A DNA stretch of 64,000 bases, taken from positions 248,001-312,000 of the forward strand of contig NZ_JALHAP010000082.1 of assembly GCF_025215095.1 (NCBI RefSeq). Reading direction: 5' to 3'. Source of the stretch: Dryocola boscaweniae (GTDB lineage: Bacteria > Pseudomonadota > Gammaproteobacteria > Enterobacterales > Enterobacteriaceae). This document shows positions 51,897 to 59,781 of the stretch, piece after piece (positions within the stretch are counted from its first letter, which is position 1; each line of letters begins with the position of its first letter). The notes below the pieces were generated by a model. It saw only the letters and a program-made list of their open reading frames with translations. It did not search any database and had not been told where the DNA came from. A program made the translations under genes and the position numbers.

Positions 51897-52664
51897 TTAA
51901 GGCTTATCTCCCATGATCGCCTGCAAAGCTTCATCGTCTGGCAGGCCCTGATGTTGCTGGAGACGCCCCTCTTTATTGAGGTAATAAATTGACGGGGTGG
52001 CGCTACCGCCCAGCTCGTCCATCAGCGCCAGATTGCTTTTCAGCGCTTCGGTAATTTGCGGTGTGATAGCCGCCGGAACTGCAAGCTCCATTTTCCCCTG
52101 ACTATTTTCATAATCCGCGAGCGTTTTTGCCGGGTCTTTAGCCATCATGATCGCCGCTGCTTTTTGCGCGCTATCCGGGCGCAACATACCAACCATCAGC
52201 ACGCGAAGCTGTACTTTTCCTGATTTCAGCCAGGGCTGGGCTTTTTGCCAGAACTGCGTGCAATAAGGGCAGTAGGGGTCGGCAAAGGCATAAACGATAT
52301 GCGGCGCGTCAGCTTTGCCGGCCGCTATCCAGCGGTTTTTCTCCAGCTTCTGCCACATCTCTTTGGCCATCGGCGCATAAACCCACTTTTCGACCTGCTC
52401 ATCGCTAAGGTTTTTACCGGCCGCATCGACTAAATTGCCCATAATGGCGTGCTGTTTGTCAGGCGTCAGGTAAACGGTGGTGCCTTGCCCCTGGTACTGC
52501 ATGGCGTAGCCCTGAAGATTGCCGGGCGCTTTAAATTCACCTTTAAGCTCAAAACCCTGCTTTTGCAGAGCCTCAATTGGCGCCGGGAGTTTGGGTTCCG
52601 CCGCCAGCACGGATGTGCTGGCGATAAGGGCAAAAGACAAAATCCAGTTTGATGCTTTTTTCAT
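51897..52664 (-). CDS. dsbG: Thiol:disulphide interchange protein DsbG
   Basis: A 255-residue periplasmic disulphide isomerase and sulphenic-acid reductase, kept reduced by DsbD. Signal peptide MKKASNWILSFALIASTSVL ends at AA. The N-terminal dimerisation domain is about 24-85. The thioredoxin domain has the active site Cys132-Pro-Tyr-Cys135 and the cis-proline loop in SATPSIYYL. Most residues of E. coli DsbG landmarks are kept. It stands apart from ahpCF, its E. coli neighbour. Confidence 0.92.
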   Translation of the reverse strand: MKKASNWILSFALIASTSVLAAEPKLPAPIEALQKQGFELKGEFKAPGNLQGYAMQYQGQGTTVYLTPDKQHAIMGNLVDAAGKNLSDEQVEKWVYAPMAKEMWQKLEKNRWIAAGKADAPHIVYAFADPYCPYCTQFWQKAQPWLKSGKVQLRVLMVGMLRPDSAQKAAAIMMAKDPAKTLADYENSQGKMELAVPAAITPQITEALKSNLALMDELGGSATPSIYYLNKEGRLQQHQGLPDDEALQAIMGDKP

Positions 52665-52680
52665 TATCGTCCTTAATTCG

Positions 52681-53655
52681 TTAACGGATTTTGACCAGCG
52701 TGCGTCCCTGGATCGTATTATTCAGAAACGCTTCAGCGACTTTTGGCGCCTCTTCGAGAGAAATTTCCGTTGCTGCATCCTCATAGAAGCTTTCCGGCAG
52801 CGCCTTCGCCAGACGTTCCCACGCGGCCATGCGCCGGGCAAAAGGCGCATTAACGGAATCCACGCCCTGCAGGCGAACGTTACGCAAAATAAACGGCATG
52901 ACGGTAGTCGGCAGGTCGAAACCGCCAGCCAGGCCACAGGCCGCCACGCAGCCGGAATAATTTGTTTGCGCCAGGAGTTTTGCCAGCACCGTACCGCCAA
53001 CCGTGTCTATAGCGCCTGCCCAGATCTGTTTTTCCAGCGGACGTGTTTGCGCAAAATCGCTGCGGGGAACGATGCGGCTTGCACCGAGTTTACGCAGATA
53101 ATCATGCGTGCTTTCACGGCCCGTTACCGCAGCGACCTGGTAGCCAAGCGCATGGAGCAGGGTTACCGCCGTGCTGCCCACGCCGCCGCTTGCGCCTGTT
53201 ACCACGACTTCTCCCGACGCTGGCGTCACGCCGGCTTCTTCAAGGGCCATGACGCACAGCATGGCAGTCAGACCGGCGGTGCCGACGATCATCGCCTTAC
53301 GAGCCGTTAAACCGGCAGGAAGCGGCACCAGCCAGTCACTTTTTACCTGAGCCTGTTCCGCCAGACCGCCCCAGTGATTTTCACCCACGCCCCAGCCAGT
53401 CAAAACAACCTGCTGACCTGCGCTGAAGCGCGCATCGCCGCTGCGATTCACCACGCCTGCAAAATCAATCCCCGGCACCATCGGGAAGCTGCGGATGATT
53501 TTGCCTTTACCGGTAATTGCCAGGGCATCTTTGTAGTTCAACCCGGACCAGTCGATGTCCACCAGCACGTCTTCAGGGCTTGCCGCAGGAAGCTCGGTTT
53601 GCTTCACGCTTGCGCGGGTTTTGCCTTCAATTTCTTCAAGAACTAACGCTTTCAT
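52681..53655 (-). CDS. Acrylyl-CoA reductase AcuI/YhdH-like
   Basis: A 324-residue NADPH-dependent MDR enzyme. It shows WSGLNYKDALAITGKGKIIR, FPMVPGIDFAGVV, the Rossmann VVTGASGGVGSTAVTLLHAL, and AACGLAGGFDLPTTVMPFIL with RNVRLQGVDSVNAP. These are the AcuI/YhdH blocks. AcuI reduces toxic acryloyl-CoA to propionyl-CoA. It lies 32 bases after a TetR regulator on the same strand, the acuR-acuI pairing known from Rhodobacter, which suggests defence against acrylate or related electrophiles. Whether it is yhdH itself or a second copy cannot be told here. Confidence 0.85.
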   Translation of the reverse strand: MKALVLEEIEGKTRASVKQTELPAASPEDVLVDIDWSGLNYKDALAITGKGKIIRSFPMVPGIDFAGVVNRSGDARFSAGQQVVLTGWGVGENHWGGLAEQAQVKSDWLVPLPAGLTARKAMIVGTAGLTAMLCVMALEEAGVTPASGEVVVTGASGGVGSTAVTLLHALGYQVAAVTGRESTHDYLRKLGASRIVPRSDFAQTRPLEKQIWAGAIDTVGGTVLAKLLAQTNYSGCVAACGLAGGFDLPTTVMPFILRNVRLQGVDSVNAPFARRMAAWERLAKALPESFYEDAATEISLEEAPKVAEAFLNNTIQGRTLVKIR

Positions 53656-53687
53656 TATTTATCCTCGTTAAATCAGAAAACTCGTTA

Positions 53688-54329
53688 TCAAATATTCGGT
53701 TGCAGGGCGCGTTTGAAAAACGCCCAGAAATCATCGAGCGGCTCCGTGCTGCGGAAGAGTTTTGCGCGCATAACCGCGCCTTCCCAGCCTGTCCAGAATG
53801 TTATCGCCAGTTCACAAGCAGGGCGCATGTCCTTTATCTCATCCTTGTCGATGGCTTCCTGCAGGCAACGAACGATACGCGTTTGCCAGTCAAAAAGAGT
53901 AGCTTTGAGCACGTCGGCGAAGGTGTCCGGCAACAAGGGCGATTCCTGTAACAGATTGCCGACCAGGCAGCCTCGCGTGAAGTTAAAGCGAGCCATGCCA
54001 AGGCCTGCGGAAAGGACAAAATCGTCAATGCGGGCAAGCGGCGGCAGCGCGGTATTCAGCAGGTGTTTATCGAGCTTTTGCGCAAAGTAGCGCTTATAGG
54101 CTGCAAGCACGGCCAGACCAAAGGCTTCCTTGTTGGTGAAGTAATGATAGAAGGAGCCTTTCGGCACGCCGACGGTTTTAACGACGCTATCAATGCCCGT
54201 GGAGAGAAAACCGTTTTCTGTGACCATCACTACGCCTGCGCGAATCAGGGCTTCACGGGTATCCGTAAATTCTCTTTCGCTTCTTGGGGGCCGACCCCGA
54301 CGGGTTTTTATCGCTTCAGCGCTTGTCAT
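53688..54329 (-). CDS. TetR/AcrR-family regulator (AcuR-like)
   Basis: A 213-residue repressor. The helix-turn-helix lies at about 25-70 (EALIRAGVVMVTENGFLSTG; VVKTVGVPKGSFYHYFTNKE). The ligand domain contains ARFNFTRGCLVGNLLQESPL, typical of the AcuR/YxaF-like C-terminal group. It is the first gene of a pair with the acuI-like reductase. An imperfect palindrome five bases upstream of its ATG is a candidate self-operator. Confidence 0.8.
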   Translation of the reverse strand: MTSAEAIKTRRGRPPRSEREFTDTREALIRAGVVMVTENGFLSTGIDSVVKTVGVPKGSFYHYFTNKEAFGLAVLAAYKRYFAQKLDKHLLNTALPPLARIDDFVLSAGLGMARFNFTRGCLVGNLLQESPLLPDTFADVLKATLFDWQTRIVRCLQEAIDKDEIKDMRPACELAITFWTGWEGAVMRAKLFRSTEPLDDFWAFFKRALQPNI

Positions 54330-54333
54330 CAGA

Positions 54334-54356
54334 ATTTAGACCGATCGTTTTTAAAT
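54334..54356. promoter_or_regulatory. Candidate TetR operator
   Basis: ATTTAGACC then GATCGTTTTTAAAT: outer arms ATTTA and TAAAT are perfectly complementary and a CGATCG core lies inside. It is just upstream of the tetR start. Assignment is inferential. Confidence 0.4.
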
Positions 54357-54468
54357 TGTCATTAGCCTAGGCCTGTTTGGCTAACGAATCAAGAATGCGC
54401 GGAGTGAGTTGCAGAATAAGTTGATTTCGCTCAGTTTAAGAAGGCTGAGAGTCTTTCCCGGAGAGAAC

Positions 54469-54972
54469 ATGAAAGTCAGACTGGCTTTACCGCACGAGGC
54501 GCAGGCGCTGTGGAATATCCGCAACCGGGCGATAAGGCACGGCTGTCGCGAAAGCTATGATGCAGACGTCATCGCCGCATGGACGCCTGAGCTAATGCCC
54601 GAAACTTTTCCCCGAGTCATCGTGAATAACCCGTTTTTCGTGGTGGACGATCCGATTAGTAACAGCCCGGCGGCGACGGGTTTTCTGGATCTCGCCTGCG
54701 GTTCGGTAGAGGCCGTTTTTACGCTGCCGGCATTTTTGGGGCAGGGAATGGCAAGCAGGATTTTGCAGGCGATAAAAGAAGAGGCGGTAAAAAGAGGATT
54801 CACCCAGCTAACCCTTTCCTCAACGCCGAACGCCTGCGAGTTTTATGAAAGAAACGGGTTTACCCTGATACAGGAGGCGCTGTATCCGTCTTCTTTGGCT
54901 GGAACCAGCCTGCGCTGTATGGAGATGGTTTGCGTATTGCCGCTTGCCAGTGACATAAAGCGAAACAATTAA
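54469..54972 (+). CDS. GNAT family N-acetyltransferase
   Basis: A 167-residue acetyltransferase: MKVRLALPHEAQALWNIRNR at the N-terminus, the acetyl-CoA loop in LPAFLGQGMASRILQAIKEE, and the C-terminal SSTPNACEFYERNGFTLIQE. The ATG at 54469 has CGGAGAG upstream; an in-frame start 60 bases earlier has none. Ten to twenty bases upstream of a second GNAT gene, so the two are probably co-transcribed. A KOPS octamer falls inside it. Confidence 0.8.
   Translation: MKVRLALPHEAQALWNIRNRAIRHGCRESYDADVIAAWTPELMPETFPRVIVNNPFFVVDDPISNSPAATGFLDLACGSVEAVFTLPAFLGQGMASRILQAIKEEAVKRGFTQLTLSSTPNACEFYERNGFTLIQEALYPSSLAGTSLRCMEMVCVLPLASDIKRNN
54739..54746 (+). other. KOPS octamer GGGCAGGG
   Basis: Exact GGGNAGGG on the plus strand inside a GNAT gene, pointing to dif about 7 kb away. 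Confidence 0.5.
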
Positions 54973-54990
54973 ATATAAAGGATGAACAAG

Positions 54991-55455
54991 ATGGTAATTT
55001 TAAGAGAAATGACGGACGCTGAGTTCCCTTCTTATCGCGCATTATTTATTGCGGAATACGCTTTGGATTTACAACACTCGCGAGGATATTCCGTACAGAA
55101 AGCCACGGACATTGCAACCCATGCCATTGACGTTTCCCTGACGGAAGGAGTAAATACTGCCGCTAATAGTCTGTGGTGCATTTTGCCCGAGGATGATGAG
55201 AATACCGTCATTGGCTATTTCTGGCTGGTCAGGAACACAGATGCTTGCTGGGTCTGTGATTTTTGCCTGCTTCCGGCATGGCGTGGACGCGGTTTTGGCC
55301 GCGTATCGCTTGCTAAAATGGAAGCCCGTATCGTTGAACAACAGGTTAGCGAAATAGGTTTAAGGGTCGCCGTGAACAATCCGGCGGCTAAGGCGTTATA
55401 TGAAAAAAGCGGATTTCAGATCACCGGCTTCAATATGATCAAAACGATCCCGTAA
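54991..55455 (+). CDS. GNAT family N-acetyltransferase
   Basis: A 154-residue acetyltransferase with ILREMTDAEFPSYRALFIAE at the start, the acetyl-CoA loop in LLPAWRGRGFGRVSLAKMEA, and LRVAVNNPAAKALYEKSGFQ near the end. The ATG at 54991 is chosen because AAAGG lies nine bases upstream; an ATG nine bases earlier abuts that sequence and would be poorly spaced. Substrate unknown. Confidence 0.8.
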   Translation: MVILREMTDAEFPSYRALFIAEYALDLQHSRGYSVQKATDIATHAIDVSLTEGVNTAANSLWCILPEDDENTVIGYFWLVRNTDACWVCDFCLLPAWRGRGFGRVSLAKMEARIVEQQVSEIGLRVAVNNPAAKALYEKSGFQITGFNMIKTIP

Positions 55456-55554
55456 AACGTACAATGTTTCCCGTGCCGGGCTATTGGCAATATTGCACAA
55501 GGCTTTTAGAGCCAGTAAGGTGTGCGCAATTTCTTAAGAGTCGCAGGAAAAAAC

Positions 55555-55845
55555 ATGACCACGCATTCCTCAAAAGATCCGCTACACGGAATTACCCTTG
55601 AAGCATTGCTGACCGCGCTGGTGGATAAATACGGGTGGGCAGAGCTGGCGAAGCGTATCAACATCAACTGTTTTAAAAGCGATCCGAGCATTAAATCCAG
55701 TCTGAAATTTCTGCGCCGAACGCCCTGGGCGCGCAAGGAAGTAGAAGAGCTTTATATTGATTCTCTGTCTGAAAAGACCGCGCCTAAAGACGCGCCGCCA
55801 GCCGACAACCCCTGGGCCAACTGGCAGCCGAAAAAAGAAGACTGA
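55555..55845 (+). CDS. VF530/DUF2132 family small protein
   Basis: A 96-residue protein. KDPLHGITLEALLTALVDKY, GWAELAKRININCFKSDPSI and KSSLKFLRRTPWARKEVEEL are the complete VF530 (DUF2132) signature, a small helical fold thought to bind DNA. The C-terminal tail is proline- and tryptophan-rich (APPADNPWANWQPKKED). CAGGAAA precedes the ATG at 55555. Function is unknown. Confidence 0.85.
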   Translation: MTTHSSKDPLHGITLEALLTALVDKYGWAELAKRININCFKSDPSIKSSLKFLRRTPWARKEVEELYIDSLSEKTAPKDAPPADNPWANWQPKKED

Positions 55846-55983
55846 TTTGCCACTCAGGCCGTTCCATCTTCAAGTCTATCCGTTGAGCAACTGGCTCGAT
55901 GGATGATGCGGTTGATGCTTTTACAGGGCGATTTGCCGTTGCCTGCGGCAATGCACAATAAAAGCATCTGTCATTCTTCGCAG

Positions 55984-56000
55984 CTTAAGGTTTCCTTAAT
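55984..56000 (+). promoter_or_regulatory. PmrA box upstream of pmrR
   Basis: CTTAAGGTTTCCTTAAT is a textbook PmrA box, two YTTAAK hexamers (CTTAAG, CTTAAT) with a five-base spacer, 41 bases before the pmrR ATG. It nearly repeats the box before eptA. Confidence 0.85.
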
Positions 56001-56041
56001 TTTATTATGGAAAACTCTTCTGAAATCCAGAGGAGTTTATT

Positions 56042-56140
56042 ATGAAGCTAATAAAAGAAAGGGCGGTCAACCAGTGCGTTACGGTTGTTTTCTGTGCAAT
56101 TGTGATCCTGCGTTTTTTGCAAATATGGTTTACGGCATAA
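56042..56140 (+). CDS. pmrR: PmrR, small inner-membrane inhibitor peptide of LpxT
   Basis: A 32-residue peptide with one membrane helix: MKLIKERAVNQ, then CVTVVFCAIVILRFLQIWFTA. GAGGAG lies seven bases before the ATG. Salmonella and E. coli PmrR, as I remember them, are about 29-30 residues with a charged N-terminus, a single helix and the ending FLYIWF, very like FLQIWF here. Known PmrR is PmrA-activated and blocks LpxT, leaving lipid A phosphates free for modification by EptA. A near-perfect PmrA box upstream, and position beside pmrB, match the E. coli arrangement. An overlapping longer frame (55903-56181) is not coding. Confidence 0.8.
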   Translation: MKLIKERAVNQCVTVVFCAIVILRFLQIWFTA

Positions 56141-56164
56141 AGATTTTTCTTCTGCTACGCAGAT

Positions 56165-57247
56165 TTACTCAGAAATGTTGAATCTTACCCATGCGCGACA
56201 GCCGGTTTCCGGGCGACGGTTTTCAAGGAAAAACTGGCTTTTGTGCAGTTGGGCTATACGAGTCACTATGCTTAGCCCCAATCCAATACCGCCATAGCGG
56301 CGATCCATTCGGACAAAGGCTCTGGTAAGTTCACCGCTTTTACTTTCATCAATGCCGGGACCTTCATCTTCAACGGCCAGTACAGGGCTGGCAGCGTTAT
56401 CAAGCCGTACGCCGATCGTTGAGTTTTCCGGGCTGTAACGATGCGCATTTTCCACCAGATTGCGCAGCAGCAACTTCATCAGCGTTGCGTCCCCGCGTAT
56501 AATCACATCTTCAGAAAGTTCAAGCTTAAGCCGTTGCTGGCGCTGTGACAGCAGCGTTTTTAGTTCGAACTCTATGGGTAAAATTACATCCTGTATTAAC
56601 GAGACATTCTGATAATTGCCTGCGGTAAAAGAGTGCCCGACGCGCGCCAGTTGCAGCAGTTGCGAAACGCTGTTGGTCATTTGATCCAGCCTTTGCAGCA
56701 GCGGCTGAACGTTAATGCCGTTATTTCTTTCAATCAGTTCTAAATGCAGTCGGAGCCCGGCAAGCGGGGTACGCAGCTCATGAGCGACGTCAGCGGTAAA
56801 CAGGCGTTCACGCTCCAGGCTGGATGTTAAACGGGAAACCAGTTGGTTAATCGCCATGGTGACAGCATCAATTTCCCGTACGGAACTGTGACAGTTAATA
56901 GATTCAAGGTCGTCCCCGGTACGGTTTTCAAGTTGATTTTGCAGCTCGTATAAAGGCTTGGTTATCCATTTAACCGCCTGAAAGCAGAGCACCAGCGCAA
57001 GCGAGATCATCACCAGGCTTGGAACAGCCAGACTGGCCACGGCTTCGTGGATCTCCTTTTCTATATGCTTATGATTATTCAGATTCTTTAGCGATGCATC
57101 TACCAGCAGTTGTATTTGCTCTTTGCTCTCATGCCATAGCCATATAACGCTGATCACCTGGCAAACAAACAGGATCAGGCCGACGGTCAGCATAAGGCGA
57201 AAACGTAACGTGCTGCCGTTACGCCGCAGGGAAAATAGTCTGTTCAT
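56165..57247 (-). CDS. pmrB: Sensor histidine kinase PmrB (BasS)
   Basis: A 360-residue inner-membrane sensor of ferric iron, aluminium and mild acid. TM1 is about 17-36. The short periplasmic loop carries two ExxE metal-binding motifs, Glu40-Ser-Lys-Glu43 and Glu65-Ile-His-Glu68. TM2 is about 72-92, then HAMP, the H-box FTADVAHELRTPLAG with His156, and the catalytic N, G1 and G2 boxes (LLRNLVENAHRYSPE; VEDEGPGIDE; GGIGLGLSIV). It starts six bases after pmrA. Its C-terminal end faces pmrR. Confidence 0.93.
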   Translation of the reverse strand: MNRLFSLRRNGSTLRFRLMLTVGLILFVCQVISVIWLWHESKEQIQLLVDASLKNLNNHKHIEKEIHEAVASLAVPSLVMISLALVLCFQAVKWITKPLYELQNQLENRTGDDLESINCHSSVREIDAVTMAINQLVSRLTSSLERERLFTADVAHELRTPLAGLRLHLELIERNNGINVQPLLQRLDQMTNSVSQLLQLARVGHSFTAGNYQNVSLIQDVILPIEFELKTLLSQRQQRLKLELSEDVIIRGDATLMKLLLRNLVENAHRYSPENSTIGVRLDNAASPVLAVEDEGPGIDESKSGELTRAFVRMDRRYGGIGLGLSIVTRIAQLHKSQFFLENRRPETGCRAWVRFNISE

Positions 57248-57253
57248 GGCTGA

Positions 57254-57922
57254 TTAATGCTCGCCTGATTTGATCAGGGCGTAACCAAATCCCCGAATGG
57301 TGCGAATTGACGATTTGCCAATTTTATCCCGCAGATTATGGATATGAACCTCCAGCGTATTTGTTGAAGGCTCGGTCTCCCAATTATAAATATCATTATA
57401 AAGAATCTCACGGTGCACCGGATTACCGGCCTTCAGCAGCAGACGCGAAAGGATGGAATATTCCTTGGGCGTTAAATTCAACGGCTCTTCTTCATGGAAG
57501 ATCTGACGATGGGTCATATCAAGCACCAGATCGCCAAAGATAATTTTGCTGTCGCCCTGGTTGACGTGCCGACGAATAAGCGCCCGTATGCGAGCCAGTA
57601 ATTCATCCAGCGCAAAGGGTTTAATTAAATAGTCGTCTGCGCCCGCATCAAGCCCTGCGATACGATCGTTAACGCTATCCCTGGCGGTGAGGATAAGCAC
57701 CGGCTGCATTTTTTTCTGCCGTCGCTGGCGCAGGAGAAAATGCAGACCGTCTTCATCAGGCAGACCCAAATCCAGAATAAGCAGGCTATAGAGGCTCGAG
57801 GCCATACTTGCTTCCGCCTCATGGATGGTCGTCACTCCGTCGCAGACATAGCCTTCACCTTCCAGCGCCAGAAGCAGACCTTGCTGTAACAGGATGTCAT
57901 CTTCAACCACTAATATTTTCAT
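57254..57922 (-). CDS. pmrA: Response regulator PmrA (BasR)
   Basis: A 222-residue OmpR-family regulator. The receiver has acidic residues in VVEDDILL, phospho-acceptor Asp51 (LLILDLGLPDEDG), Thr in LTARDS and Lys in YLIKPFALDELL. The C-terminal winged helix contains LTPKEYSILSRLLLKAGNPV and NTLEVHIHNLRDKIG. It directly follows eptA with no spacer. It should bind the boxes at 55984 and 59610. Confidence 0.95.
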   Translation of the reverse strand: MKILVVEDDILLQQGLLLALEGEGYVCDGVTTIHEAEASMASSLYSLLILDLGLPDEDGLHFLLRQRRQKKMQPVLILTARDSVNDRIAGLDAGADDYLIKPFALDELLARIRALIRRHVNQGDSKIIFGDLVLDMTHRQIFHEEEPLNLTPKEYSILSRLLLKAGNPVHREILYNDIYNWETEPSTNTLEVHIHNLRDKIGKSSIRTIRGFGYALIKSGEH

Positions 57923-59563
57923 CTAACTTTTGCTCCGGCATGCCGTCAAAATATCATCGGATGGCACATACTCCCGGGTTTCCGTCCCCGTAATGCCCAA
58001 CATAGTTGAAAACAGATTATCCTGGGAATAATTTTGTGATGCGGTCATCTTCCTGAGGCAAGTTGCGTCGACAGAATAGCGTTTCTGATAGTCGGCCGAC
58101 AGCCAGAGCAACATAGGCACTTTCTTCTGTTCCATTGGCGCGATGGCATAGGGCATACCATGCAGATAAACACCGTTTTCCCCCAGCGATTCACCGTGGT
58201 CTGAAAGATAAACCAGACTGGTAGTGAAATTATCCTGCTGGGCCTTCAATATGCCAATCGCTTTATCAACAATATAATCGACGTATAAGATCGTGTTGTC
58301 ATAGGTATTAACCAGTTGTTCGTTGGTGCAGGTCTGTATCTGGTTTGTGTCACAGGTCGGCACGAATTTTCTGAACTGAGGCGGGTAACGGTTGTAATAG
58401 GTCGGGCCATGGCTGCCGATGGTGTGCAATACGATAACTCCGTTGCCTTTCAACTGCTTGATGTAATCTTCAATCCCGTGGAAAAGGACATCGTCATAGC
58501 ATTCACCCTTAATGCACATGCCTGGCAGATTCAGGCTGGTCATATCCTGATGCGGAACGCGATCGCAGGCGCCTTTACAGCCGCCGTCATTTTCATTCCA
58601 CAGCACGCTAATACCAGCCCGCTGCAGAATATCCAGCAGTCCTTCCTGATGGCTGGCAAGCACGTCGTCATAATGTGAACGGTGCATATTAGAGAACATG
58701 CAGGGTACTGACACCGCAGTGGATGTTCCACAGGAAACCGTATTCGGGAACCAGACGACATCGTCCTTTGCCAGCAACGGGTTGGTTACCCGGGAGTAGC
58801 CTGAAAGTGAAAAGTCATCCGCACGTGAAGTTTCACCGACAATCAAAATAGTAAGATTCTTTTTAGCGCCGCTGAGCATTTGCGGGTTTTGTCGGGCATC
58901 CTCGCCGATACGAACCAATGGCTGGTTAGCAAGCCGGTGATGGGAGTAATAAGACCAGCTCGCAGCAATGCTATTGGAGGGGTTTAGCGCTTTCACCAGC
59001 TCTTTGTTATTACGAAATAACGAAGCGTAATCTTTATAGAAAAGCAGCGCTACCAGGCATATCAGGGCGGCTGAAACCAGCACGCTCGCCGCCCGGTAAA
59101 TAATGCTTTTTCCTGTGTAATTGCCTGTTTTTATACGTATCAAGAAGACCAGCGCGATCATCAACATACCGAAAACCAGCAGGCTGAACAAAAGCTGCGG
59201 CGTCATCAGAGCCAACGTTTCTGAAGCCGTGGTATTGAGCATATTGACGATCATCGAACGGTCCAGAACGATGCCGTAGTTGAGAATGAAAAATTGTGCC
59301 GCAGCGGACACCAGGATAAAAAGTGCAATCGCCACTCGATCCAGCCAGACAAAGGACAGCAGCGTCACGACAATGTTAATTACGCTAAATGCCACAACGG
59401 GCATCGAGAGAAAAACAAAGACGCTGTGTGGCGTCGTCAGCGGCATCACCGCCAAAACCTGACGATAAAAAGCAAAGTTTAAGAAAACGGCAATATAAAA
59501 AGAAAACAGTAAAAGAAAAGCAGGCCGGCTAAGCGCTGGTCTTTTCAGGGGTAAAAATGACAT
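57923..59563 (-). CDS. eptA: Lipid A phosphoethanolamine transferase EptA (PmrC)
   Basis: A 546-residue inner-membrane enzyme that transfers phosphoethanolamine from phosphatidylethanolamine to lipid A phosphates, lowering affinity for cationic peptides such as polymyxin. Five N-terminal helices span about 15-175. The periplasmic alkaline-phosphatase-like domain has nucleophile Thr245 in IVGETSRADD, CGTSTAVSVPCMFS, NDNDGG-like NENDGGCKGACDRVPHQ, HTIGSHGPTYYNRYPPQF and the metal site YLSDHGESLGENGVYLHG. Disulphide cysteines are conserved. It heads the eptA-pmrA-pmrB operon. In E. coli this operon lies far from the terminus. Confidence 0.95.
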   Translation of the reverse strand: MSFLPLKRPALSRPAFLLLFSFYIAVFLNFAFYRQVLAVMPLTTPHSVFVFLSMPVVAFSVINIVVTLLSFVWLDRVAIALFILVSAAAQFFILNYGIVLDRSMIVNMLNTTASETLALMTPQLLFSLLVFGMLMIALVFLIRIKTGNYTGKSIIYRAASVLVSAALICLVALLFYKDYASLFRNNKELVKALNPSNSIAASWSYYSHHRLANQPLVRIGEDARQNPQMLSGAKKNLTILIVGETSRADDFSLSGYSRVTNPLLAKDDVVWFPNTVSCGTSTAVSVPCMFSNMHRSHYDDVLASHQEGLLDILQRAGISVLWNENDGGCKGACDRVPHQDMTSLNLPGMCIKGECYDDVLFHGIEDYIKQLKGNGVIVLHTIGSHGPTYYNRYPPQFRKFVPTCDTNQIQTCTNEQLVNTYDNTILYVDYIVDKAIGILKAQQDNFTTSLVYLSDHGESLGENGVYLHGMPYAIAPMEQKKVPMLLWLSADYQKRYSVDATCLRKMTASQNYSQDNLFSTMLGITGTETREYVPSDDILTACRSKS

Positions 59564-59609
59564 ACAAAAATCCCTATAAGAAATAATGGGATCAGGGTGC
59601 CAGACGAAG

Positions 59610-59626
59610 ATTAGGAAAACCTTAAG
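59610..59626 (-). promoter_or_regulatory. PmrA box upstream of eptA
   Basis: On the minus strand CTTAAGGTTTTCCTAAT fits YTTAAK-N5-YTTAAK with one mismatch in the second hexamer, 46 bases before the eptA start. A further CTTAAG lies at 59630-59635. A possible -10, CATTAT, follows about 20 bases downstream. Confidence 0.75.
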
Positions 59627-59750
59627 AGGCTTAAGGTAGGGAAACGTAATTTATATCAAAGGATTACAGTTAGGGTGAAACAGGGTAAAGAGTTCTGATT
59701 GGGCTAAAAATGAAGCCAAAACGCCTTGTGGAGCTAGCTGGCCACAGGTG

Positions 59751-59758
59751 GGGAAGGG
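59751..59758 (+). other. KOPS octamer GGGAAGGG
   Basis: Exact GGGNAGGG on the plus strand, between eptA and the LysR gene, 1.9 kb left of dif and pointing at it. Confidence 0.5.
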
Positions 59759-59781
59759 AAGCGCTGACCCATTGAACCTCG

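Noticed and set aside
55903..56181. A 92-codon open frame overlapping pmrR.
   Set aside because: No ribosome-binding site, unusual composition, and the pmrR frame has a start signal, a PmrA box and a recognisable peptide.
59621..59635. CTTAAG-AGG-CTTAAG taken as the PmrA box of eptA.
   Set aside because: The spacing is 3, not 5; the adjacent CTTAAG-GTTTT-CCTAAT has the right spacing and mirrors the pmrR box.
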